Origin: Tipula vernalis
Lineage: Eukaryota > Arthropoda > Insecta > Diptera > Tipulidae
NCBI GenBank assembly: GCA_958295665.1
Contig: OY282559.1
Location: 249,112,764 to 249,176,763, forward strand
Direction of reading: 5' to 3'
DNA length: 64,000 nt
Part shown: piece after piece, positions 21,148 through 30,188 of the stretch
How the letters are laid out: each line of letters begins with the position of its first letter
Position numbering within the stretch: the first letter of the stretch is position 1
Notes under the pieces: generated by a model
What the model was told of the DNA's origin: nothing
Database searches by the model: none
Seen by the model: the letters and a program-made list of their open reading frames with translations, nothing else
Made by a program: the position numbers and the translations under genes

Positions 21148-21958
21148 TACGCTGTGTTTCATAAATAGAGCACCACGATAAAAACTGCAAGTTTTCAAGT
21201 TCATTTCAGATTTATTCGTTATATTTTGTACCTAAAGTATTAAAAAGTATTCATTTATTATTATAAAAATATTTCTTAAAATTATTTCTTAATAAATAGT
21301 ATTTTTTTCTAAATTAATTAAAATTTTAGTGTCACAAAATTATAGCACCATCTTCAAAAATAATTAGTTTACATTAAATTCGGTACATTAGTAGTGAGTG
21401 GCATTGCCCACTTTTTTAATTAATTCAAAAATTCTGGTTTTCATTCCATTTATCAGTTTTTTCAATATATTTTGGTCAATTTTACTCCACTCTTCGATGA
21501 TAACCTTTTTCAGGTCCGAAATTGTAGCATATTGGCGATTATTTGCATACACTCGCCGAACTAGAATTCCCCAAATGTTTTCTATGGGGTTCATGTCAGG
21601 ACTGCAAGCTGGCCAATCAAAACCTCAACACATTCAGACTCCAACCAAAATTTCGTCTCTCGACTGACATGAACGCTAGCGTTATCCTGTTGAAATACAT
21701 GGTGTGTTTCGAAGTTCTGACGTAAAAACGGTATTAGACTAGAATGGAGAACAGTAATGTATTCTTTACTGTTCATTTTTGTTGACGGGAACTGGAGTTC
21801 TAGACATTCGTTTGAAGAAATGGCTCCCCAAACCATTAAACTTCCGCCACCAAAATTGCGTTTGGAAAAGTATTGCTCCTCCTTCCGTGAATCTCGCTAA
21901 TAACCATTAAAACCGTCAGGGCCATCCAAATTCCATTTCTTTTCGTCAGAAAATATAA

Positions 21959-22128
21959 TTAATATTATTTTGTACAATCACAAAACACCAACAGTTTTCA
22001 CTTACTTAAAAATAAAAAAACCAAACTTTTTATTTTTGAATTTATTTACTTTTATTTATTTAAAATTACAACCAGTTTCGATCTTGTAAATATCATCTAC
22101 AGGTAATTTTTTGCAATTCAAAGATCAA
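21959..22128 (-). mobile_element. Solo Penelope pLTR inserted in the Tc1 gene
   Basis: It matches the terminal pLTR blocks at 24195-24360, 26890-27060 and 28260-28440. A 10-bp direct repeat AGAAAATATA flanks it (21949-21958 and 22129-22138); one copy belongs to the transposase codons. There is no coding content. Confidence 0.85.
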
Positions 22129-22139
22129 GAAAATATAAC

Positions 22140-22196
22140 CTGATAATTTTACAAAATTTTACAATGAAAGAATAAGTAACAGAATTATCTACTTAC
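22140..22196 (-). other. Probable 57-base intron in the Tc1 transposase
   Basis: In the coding sense the sequence is AAAGG|GTAAGTAGAT ... AAATTATCAG|GTTATATTTTC. Removing it joins NWERV to IFSDEKKW, exactly as in uninterrupted Tc1 transposases. The size is normal for an insect intron. Confidence 0.7.
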
Positions 22197-22913
22197 CCTT
22201 TCCCAGTTCCTGTCCATATTTTGTCTGGCAAATTTCAGTCAAGCCGATTTGTAGCGTGGCAACAATCGTGGGGCCGGCCTTAATTTTGAACGGACAATGT
22301 TACGAGCACGATTTAGTATTCTCCAAATGGTTTGCCTTGAGACATGCGGTTCAATATTTGCGGACAGTTGACAGCAACTTTTAGAAGTGTTGGACGCTTC
22401 ATTGATAATTCGTTGCTCTGCTCTCTCAGAAAGCTTTCTTGGCCTACCAGTAGATTTTTTTAATCCATAATTATCAGGATTATTAAAATAATTTGAGACG
22501 ACCTTACAACTTCGATGTATTTCACGCCCAATCCACCTCAAGATTTTCCCTTGATTATGGTGAGCTAAAATTTGACCTTTTTCGAGGTCGGTTAATTTTT
22601 TACCACGTCCCATTGTTATAAATAGTTAATTTTAAACACGAGTTATAGATTGCAATCACAAATTGCAAGAGCAAAATAAAACAAACGCAACTAAAATGTA
22701 GTAAACAGTGACTGGTGCTATAATTTTGTTACAGTAAAATAACATTTGGTGAGATTTTTGTAACGTATTGAGAAAAATTCTCACAAAACATCCTATTTTG
22801 TAGTTTACATATTAATATGTATTCGTATAATAACGGTAGTTTTTGTTTTCTGTTGTTCTTTTTAACAAAAAACGAGAAATAATGATGGTGCTATCATTAT
22901 GAAACACAGTGTA

Positions 22914-23356
22914 TAGGTTTCAAACATAGTTGAAGTGCTTACAGGTAAATATCCCGTCAGAACATAGAAAGGAGTAATTCGCGAAATAAAGTTTATATGA
23001 AATCATCAGCAACGATCCAGCAACGAAAGGAACAGTTATCGAAATCGATTCTATTCTAAACCAACCAATACGGGCTCTATCAAAGGACAAGGGTAAAGTT
23101 AAGTTTAGCAAAATCTTTCCATTTTGAATGAAATGCAGAAATCCAGAAATGTAATTATTCAGATAAATTTGGTGGCGATTTCCGTTTTACCACATTTTTA
23201 TATGTTCACGTTATGAGTAGTGTTCGAATTACTTCTAGGTTGAGGCAAATTGTTAGGTTGGTTTTAATTAGAACTATCCGGAAAAACTCAGTCACAATAA
23301 TTTTTAATATTTTTAATTTTATATTTTTAGGTTAAGTGATGTTTATTACACATTGA
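22914..23356. other. Non-coding, nothing recognised
   Basis: No domain, repeat or RNA gene was seen between the Tc1 element and the next dispersed repeat. Confidence 0.4.
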
Positions 23357-23440
23357 ATAGACCTGTTTCCCTAAAAAAAATTGACAAGTAAGATCAGCGA
23401 TCCTTAGATGGTCTGAACTAAAAATTAATGTTGTAGAAAA
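23357..23440 (+). repeat. Dispersed repeat, second copy of 6826-6905
   Basis: AATAGACCTGTTTCCC and ACTAAAAATTAATGTT match the copy at 6826. It leads directly into the left arm of the large inverted repeat. Confidence 0.6.
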
Positions 23441-23975
23441 ATAATTAAAAGCGTTTCTAAAGTTAAATTTATATTTTTTGAACGTTCCATTTAAAGATTA
23501 AATATTTCCTAATTACTAGAAAGTTCTAAAACCAACAGCCTAATGAAGATTCTAAATTGCAGTAGGCCATCGCCATAATTCTGGCTATTAAAAAAAAATA
23601 AAAAATTTGGGGTGATCATACTTAAAATTTGGAGTGGAAAAAATGTCTTTGTTGAACGTTGGATAGAGAACACATATCGCTTTCCTAACCGGTGATGACC
23701 TCAATAACCATCGATCTAGTGATGATTTTCTATTGGACTAGGCCATTAATCATGGCCAATTTCAAAGAAAAAATTTGGGGCGATCATACTTAAAATAGGT
23801 ATTGAATAGAAAGTCGTTGTTTGATGTTGAATATAGAATGCAATACGCTTTCCTAAATTGTGATAACCCCAATGACCATCGGCATTGGGATTGAATAGAA
23901 ACTCGTTGTTGAATGTTGAATTGGATTCTAATGCTTTCCTCATTAGCAGTAATTTCAATGACCATCGTACTAGTA
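23441..23975 (+). repeat. Left arm of a large inverted repeat, internally repeated
   Basis: The first part (about 23460-23740) is the reverse complement of 28480-28760; shared words are AGATTAAATATTTCCTAATTAC, the ATAATTCTGGCTAT block and GGAAAGCGATAT (as its complement CGCTTTCC). The arm also has about two further diverged direct copies (23745-23885 and 23886-23970) of the unit ending CTTTCCTAA...TGATAACC...AATGACCATCG. This is the architecture of a foldback element. Confidence 0.65.
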
Positions 23976-24134
23976 TATTTTATTTTTATTTTTTACTTAT
24001 TACTACATATTACTAAAAATTACCATCTACAAAATTAAAAAAAATTTAACAATTCAATACTTAATTTGGAAATAATTAAAAAAAAAAAGTGCGAAAGCCT
24101 AATTTATAATTTAAATGAAGGAATTACATCTTAA

Positions 24135-24420
24135 TTAAAAATTTTTTAAAAAAAAATTTTTGAAGCGGAGTGACGTAAGTGATCTTTTTATAATTAATAT
24201 TATTTTGTACAATTACAAAACCAACAGTTTTCACTTACTAAAAAATAAAAAAAAAAAAAAAAATTTTTATTTTTGAATTTATTTATTTTTATTTATTTAA
24301 ACTTACAAAGTTTCGATCTTGTAAAGATCATCTATAGATAATTTTTGCAATTAAAAAACTAAAGTAAAAACAACTCTTATATATACAAAAATTTTGTTTA
24401 ACAGGTAAAAAAAAGGCTTA
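24135..24420 (-). repeat. Penelope pLTR (left)
   Basis: Shares with the other pLTRs the segment TGAAGCGGAGTGACGTAAG, the CCAACAGTTTTCACTTA block, the GATCTT-TAC-AAGATC stem-loop (24301-24345) and AAATTTTTGTATATATAAGAG (as complement). Same orientation as the copy at 26840-27108, which it brackets with the PLE gene. Confidence 0.8.
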
Positions 24421-24472
24421 TATATAAAAAAAAAAAAAAAAAAAGCAAAAGGAGGCGGACAAACCCACAAAT

Positions 24473-26920
24473 TTAATTAAAAATAAGGGGTGTTGCGCTT
24501 GTTATGGTTATTTTAAATAAGGGGGAATTAATTTTTGCATCATCTGTGTTCATGAGATTTGTGGTGTTGGCGATGTGGTATGACTCGTATGCATCTAGTT
24601 TCCATTTTTGATGTACTGTTTTTATTATTTTAGAAATAGTGATATCTATTTTGTGGTTATGGTGGAACTTTGGCTTTTTCATGTTCTTTAAGCCTGGTGC
24701 TGAAATCTCTCGATGTCTGGCTGATGTAGGTGTCCTGGCAATTAGAACATTTAATTTGATAAATTCCAGGCCGTAAATCTTGTGTTACCTTATCTTTAAC
24801 GTTGTTTAAATCCTTTTTGATGGTTGTTGATGGACGGGTGACAAGTTCTATGTTGTGTTTGTGGAAGACGCACTGCACTTTATTGGTGATATCCGGAAAG
24901 TATGGAACGCTGACTCTAGTAGTATTCACCGTTTCCATGGCTGGTTGTAATGTGGTGAGTGATGATTTGATGTGCTTGGCTTTGTGCTTGTTGATAATGT
25001 TATCAGCAAATTGAGTAGAATACCCATTGGCTACGGCCGCGTTCTGAATAAATTTTACCTCCTCCTCAAATTCCGACTGCTCCGTAGGTATATTAAATAA
25101 TCTATGCGCCATAGAATGAAACGTTGCTTGCTTGTGCGTCACATGGTGAAATGAATCTATATGTATTTGTAGACTTTCTAAAAATTCCAAATTTTATTTT
25201 ATTGTTATTATTTCGGATGATTTTTATATCCAGGAAGTTCAAAATGCCATTTTCCTTGGTTTCCATTGTAAACTTAACTGCTGGATCTATTGTATTAATA
25301 TGGTTGAAAATAGCTGACAAACGGGGTTGTTTCACTATTGCAAAAATGTCATCTACATATCTAAGCCAAATCCTCGGGAACAGGTTGAAGTTTTGTTTTA
25401 GATTTTCCTCCATGTTGCTCATAAATACGTTCCTTAGGTATGGCGTCAATTTCCTTGCCATGGATATTCCGGATGTTTGGTGGTAAAATTTATCTCGAAA
25501 TTGGACAAAATTCTGCTCCATGCATGTATCGACAATTTTGATGTAAGCTTGTATTTGACTTGCTGGTACTTGATTTTTTAAAAGATGATCCTCCAAATTG
25601 TTTATTGCCGTTTTTATTGGGATACTCGGGAACAATGCCGTCACATCAAATGATACTAATATTTCATCAGGATTTAATGTTATATCTGTTAGTTTTTCCA
25701 CTAACTCCTTTGAATTTATTATACTGCATCATTCTGGTGGTGGAATCATTTCCAGCTCTTTCAACAACCAATTAGCCATGTTTTCTGTAGGTGTCGAGAT
25801 GTTTGATGCAATTGGTCTCATCTTGTTACCGGGCTTATGAATTTTCGGCAATGCATAAAGCTTCGACACCTTCGGATTGGTAATGTGAAATTTGTACTCT
25901 AATTGACGATCATTCAATAAAGTTGCTATTTCCTATGTTACATTTTTGGCTTGTTTGACCATGTTGTTGAGAGGGTCCCTTCGATTGTTGTTTCTCCAAG
26001 TGTGTTCTTTGTATGGACCTTCGGCTATTATTGATAATACTCGTTCATCGTAATCCCGTTTATCCAAAATGACGACCGCGTTCCCCTTGTCTGCTTTCAG
26101 AAAAACGATGTCCTTCTTTTTTTTGAGAGCCGTGATGGTTTTCAATGTAGATGAGGCTTGGCTATCGTTCTTTCCGTTCTGTTGAAGAATAATTTTCAGT
26201 GCCTCAAACCTAATGTTGTTTTTGACCAAGGAGGGGCAGCGAGTTATTCCACTTTCAATATCCACTACTATGTCTTCCAGAGGTGCTCCGGGAGGTTTTG
26301 AAGTAAAATTTAACCCCTTGTTGGGGATTTTTAATTCGTTGACTGTAAATTCTGTAGATGACATGTTGTGGACAAAGTTATCGATGATTGGAACCCGTTC
26401 TCTAATATTATTGCTGCGACTATTTTTGAGTTTTTGGATTTTCTTGCGATGAATCTGGTTTTGTTTTTTCTGCACTTTTAATATTCTCCTATGAACATAA
26501 CTATCGAACTCTAACCGCAAACAGTTAAATTTTACACCATCTAAATAATTAATATTTAGAGGTAATTTTCAAGTGTCTATAATATGTTTCGAGCTCTAGT
26601 TTATTCAATATGGAATATTTGTTGCAAATTTCTTCCTTCAACCAGACTTTCTTAATCACTTTCTCCACTTTATTAGTGATATTATTATTTATTGCGAACT
26701 TAACTTTCATGAACTTAGGAATTGTTTTAAATTTTTTGCACTGTCTCAAAAGTTTTATATGTGATAAAGTTTTTACTACTTTAATTTTCAATTGCAGGTA
26801 ATTATCTAACTCCTTTTTCTGGATGGTATCCATTTGAATATTAAAAATTTTTTTAAATAAAATTTTTTTGAAGCGGAGTGACGTAAGCGATCTTTTTATA
26901 ATTAATATTATTTGTAAAAT
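24473..26920 (-). pseudogene. Penelope-like element, RT plus GIY-YIG, copy 1
   Basis: Read leftward: an N-terminal basic region (to 26549), a conserved IVFLKADKGNAVVILDK block, KLYALPKIHKPG, LVSFDVTALFPSIPI, HQTSGISMA, and the RT palm box WLRYVDDIFAI, then ILNFLDIKI; finally a GIY-YIG nuclease (GIYQIKCSNCQDTYIS) near 24780-24670. In copy 1 the second motif is YIS rather than YIG. Damage: a frameshift near 26560, TAG after KQAKNVT, TGA after MIPPPE, a frameshift near 25180 and a deletion near 24675. PLEs use the GIY-YIG domain to nick DNA and the telomerase-like RT to copy their RNA. Confidence 0.9.
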
Positions 26921-27108
26921 TACAAAACACCAACAGTTTTCACTTAAAAATATGAAAAACAAAATTTTTATTTTTGAATTTATTTATTTTTATTTATTTA
27001 AAATTATAACTAGTTTCGATCTTGTAAAGATCATTTACAGGTAATTTTTGCAATTAAAAAACTAAAGTGAAAACACCTCTTATATTTACAAAAATTTTGT
27101 TTAACAAA
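26840..27108 (-). repeat. Penelope pLTR (middle)
   Basis: Same orientation as the left pLTR. It overlaps the first codons of copy 1 (the SLRFKKILFKKIFN segment), and its other edge abuts the truncated RT of copy 2 at 27108/27109. It carries the stem-loop at 27001-27048. Confidence 0.8.
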
Positions 27109-28170
27109 TTGGCGCCATACCTAAGCAACGTATTCATGAGCAACATGGAGGAAAATCTAAAACAAAACTTCAACCTGTTCCCGAGGATTTGGCTTAGATA
27201 TGTAGATGACATTTTTGCAATAGTGAAACAACCCCATTTGTCAGCGATTTTCAACCATATTAATACAATAGATCCAGCAGTTAAGTTTACAATGGAAACA
27301 GAGGAAAATGGCATTTTGAACTTCCTGGACATAAAAATCATCCGAAATAATAACAATAAACTAAAATTTGGAATTTTTAGAAAGTCTACAAATACAAATA
27401 GATTCATAACAGTAGATTCATTTCACCATCTGACGCACAAGCAAGCAGCGTTTCATTCTATGACGCATAGATTATTTAATATACCTATGGAGCAGTCGGA
27501 ATTTGATGAGAAGATTAAATTTATTCAGAACGCGGCCGTAGCCAATGGGTATTCTACTCAATTTGCTGATAACATTATCAACAAGCACAAAGCCAAGCAC
27601 ATCAAATCATCACTCACCACATTACAACCAGCCATGGAAACGGTGAATACTACTAGAGTCAGCGTTCCATACTTTCCGGATATCACCAATAAACTGCAGT
27701 GCGTCTTCCATAAACACAAAATAGAACTTGTCACCTCACCCGTCCATCAACAACCATCAAAAAGGATTTAAACAACTTTAAAGATAAGGTACCACAAGAT
27801 TTACGGTCTGGAATTTACCAAATTAAATGTTCTAATTGCCAGGACACCTACATCGGCCAGACATCGAGAGATTTCAGCACCAGGCTTAAAGAACATGAAA
27901 AAGCCAACTGTAATAAAACTAGTGTTGCATATCATATGTTCCACCATAACCACAAAATAGATATCACTATTTCAAAAATAATAAAAACAGTACATCAAAA
28001 ATGGAAGCTAGATGCAAACTAGAGTCATACCACATCGCCAACACCACAAATCTCATGAACACACATGATGCAAAAATTAATTCCTCCTTATTTAAAATAA
28101 CCTTTAAAAATAACCATAACAAGCACAACACCCCTTATTTTGAATTAAATTTGTGGGTTTGTCCGCCTCC
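27109..28170 (+). pseudogene. Penelope-like element, 5'-truncated copy 2
   Basis: It starts within the RT at LAPYLSNVFMSNMEEN and includes WLRYVDDIFAI, GILNFLDIKI, the connecting domain (SFHHLTHKQ ... NTTRVSVPYFPDI) and, after a frameshift near 27760, an undamaged GIY-YIG motif pair (GIYQIKCSNCQDTYIG) with TSRDFSTRLKEHEK. It lies head to head with copy 1 and is close to it in sequence. The 5' truncation directly against an oppositely oriented pLTR is typical of PLE insertions. Confidence 0.88.
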
Positions 28171-28214
28171 TTTTTCTTTGTCTTGTTCTTTGTCCGCCTC
28201 CGTTTTATATGTAA

Positions 28215-28450
28215 ATCTTTTTTTTACCTGTTAAACAAAATTTTTGTATATATAAGAGTTGTTTTTACTGTAGTTTTTTAATTGCAAAAATTACCTGTAG
28301 ATGATCTTTACAAGATCGAAACTTTGTAATTTTAAATAAATAAAAATAAATAAATTCAAAAATAAAAATTTTGTTTTTTTTATTTTTAAGTAAGTGAAAA
28401 CTGTTGGTGTTTTGTAATTGTACAAAATACTATTAATTATAATTACATCT
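28215..28450 (+). repeat. Penelope pLTR (right, inverted)
   Basis: 3' pLTR of copy 2, inverted relative to the other two, with the stem-loop at 28289-28333. Confidence 0.8.
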
Positions 28451-28470
28451 TTAACAATTTAATATTTATA

Positions 28471-28765
28471 TGTATACTGCTTCCAATAGAAAATTATCAC
28501 TAGACCGATGGTTATTGAGGTTATCACCGTTTAGGAAAGCGATATATGTTCTACATTCAGCGTTCAACAACGACTTTCTGTTCAATCGCAATTTTAAGTA
28601 TGATCGCCCCAAACTGTTTCATTAAATAGCCAGAATTATTGGCAATGACCTACTTCAATTTAGAATGTTCATTAGGCTGATGGTTTTAGAACTTTCCAGT
28701 AATTAGGAAATATTTAATCTTTAAATGCAACGCTCAACAATCAACTTGTTGAATGACGCACACGT
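28471..28765 (-). repeat. Right arm of the large inverted repeat
   Basis: Reverse complement of about 23460-23740, with scattered substitutions. Unlike the left arm it has only one copy of the internal unit. It is cut off by the LTR element that starts at 28826. Confidence 0.65.
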
Positions 28766-29270
28766 GACAGCACATTGATAGAGAATATAATTTTCGGAAC
28801 CTTTTCGGAAAAATTTTATAAGCATTATGACGCTTACACTTTAATGTTCAAATAAAACGCCATATTTTTAGAAAAATTTTAATCCACATTAAACTACTTA
28901 TTACTTAATAACTAATTACACTTTAGGTAAAAAAGAAAGAAAATACTCTTCACCACTGTAGCACACTATTTTTATATTGTTTTATGTTTTTGTTTGGTGA
29001 AATAAATCGCGAGCAAAATACTAAAATAAATATAAACTGGAAAAACGTTCCCGATGTTGTTCTCTACGATAGCAAAACGATTGTGTCATTTTTTTTATTT
29101 CCTTTTTCGCGCGAGATTTTTGACATCTGTATATTTTTAAAGAATGAAGTGTGTTGCGTTGGTGAACAAGGTGCGTTCATGTACATGCGTGTGAATATGG
29201 GTGCGCGAATTGTGGCGAAGAACGAGTGATGAATATTTATGTAAATGATTGAATTGTATTGTATGATTAA

Positions 29271-30122
29271 GTCCTAGTTTCCACCGCAAATTTCATTGTA
29301 AATTTTACAACAGGGAAATTTTTGTTCTATGATTATGTTAGTGAATCGATATAACATGTATTAGTATCATTTTGACGTTTTATGAAATTAATAATTTGCT
29401 GTGAGTTATCTCTAAAAATTTGTGTATTTTCAAAAATTAAATAAATAAAAATTTGATATATTATAATAAATATTCGTATTGTGGCACATACCATATTATT
29501 AAACATATAATATATTTTAATATTTGAAAAAATGGATGAGAACTACATTAGAAAAGTTAGTGCGGCGGCTATTGCTATAGTCATATGTAGTAATGTAGCC
29601 GAATCTTTGAATAAAAAGAAGAGAAAGAGTCCGAGGTGGTGGGTTCGTCCTATATTTACGGAAGAATCTCGAAATCTTTACGGTGATCATAATTTGGTTG
29701 AAGAAATGAGACTGAATGACCAGGAATCTTTTTTTAACTACACCAGAATGTCTTCAGCATCTTTCGGCAAATTCCAATAAATTAATAATTAAAAAACAAT
29801 CAAGAAGAAAACTATTAAAATACAATCCACTTAATTAAAATAACAAACAATCAAAACAAATATATAATATGACGTTTAATGCAGAGGTGTCCAAAAAATG
29901 TCCCTTCTATTTTAGTACCAATGTAAAAAATACAATGGAAAAAGTTGTAGCCATTAGTACAAATCGGTTGTTTTTTCCAAAAATCGGTTGTATTTTCCAA
30001 TATTTTTTTTATATGTGTGAGTTACAAATTGTCTGTCGAGACACAATTTTTTTGGGAATGTGTACTATCCATGTGAGTTTCGTTGAAAAAATTACAATGA
30101 AGTTTTTCGTGGAAACGTACAC
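29271..30122 (+). mobile_element. PIF/Harbinger deletion derivative in the LTR
   Basis: It is flanked by TAA at 29268-29270 and 30123-30125, and the other LTR has the unfilled sequence with a single TAA, so the boundaries are exact. The ends are imperfect inverted repeats: GTTTCCACCGCAAATTTCATT on the left against the complement of GTTTCCACGAAAAACTTCATT on the right. A 3-bp TAA target is the hallmark of PIF/Harbinger. It still encodes the start of a HARBI1 protein. Confidence 0.92.
29532..29780 (+). pseudogene. HARBI1 transposase N-terminal stub
   Basis: 82 codons. PRWWVRPIFTEESRNLYGDH and EEMRLNDQESFFNYTRMS correspond to the conserved N-terminal block of HARBI1-like transposases that precedes the DDE domain. 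The frame stops at SFGKFQ and nothing of the catalytic domain remains before the element's right end. It supports the Harbinger identity of the insertion and could not transpose by itself. Confidence 0.75.
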
Positions 30123-30188
30123 TAAATATTTGAATTGAATTGTGAGTGAGTCGCCACAGGACTCCCCCGCGAGTAATTTTCCCCCTTC

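Larger units (their letters stand above)
21388..22613 (-). pseudogene. Tc1-type DD34E transposase, disrupted
   Basis: It starts MGRGKKLTDLEKGQIL; residues 1-124 hold the paired-like HTH (GRPRKLSERAEQR, VSRQTIWRIL). After a stop codon (KSA*LKFARQ) comes NMDRNWERV, then a probable intron (22140-22196), then IFSDEKKWNLDGPDG with the first catalytic Asp, VFQQDNASVH with the second, and PDMNPIENIW with the Glu. The protein end is ELIKKVGNATHY. Further damage: a stop after GFNGY, a frameshift before DWPAC-like sequence, and the pLTR insertion inside IFSDE. Intact, it would cut at the TIRs and insert at TA. Confidence 0.85.
21150..22911 (-). mobile_element. Tc1-like element with TA target duplication
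   Basis: The left end CGCTGTGTTTCATAAATAG and the right end (complement of CACTGTGTTTCATAATGAT) are terminal inverted repeats bordered by TA at 21148-21149 and 22912-22913. A second inverted pair, ACAAAATTATAGCACCA near 21335 and its complement near 22712, repeats the TAGAGCACCA-like word, giving an IR/DR arrangement. It carries one transposase gene on the minus strand and a later 170-bp pLTR insertion. Confidence 0.9.
28826..30158 (-). repeat. 3' LTR of the CsRn1-like element, with insertion
   Basis: 478 bp of LTR split by the 852-bp insertion at 29271-30122 plus its TAA duplication. The LTR portion seems identical to the 5' LTR, which points to a recent integration. Confidence 0.92.

Noticed and set aside
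28984..29229. 81-codon open frame identical in both LTRs (also 35896-36141)
   Set aside because: It is antisense to the retrotransposon, lies wholly within the LTR, has no domain, and is duplicated only because the LTR is duplicated.
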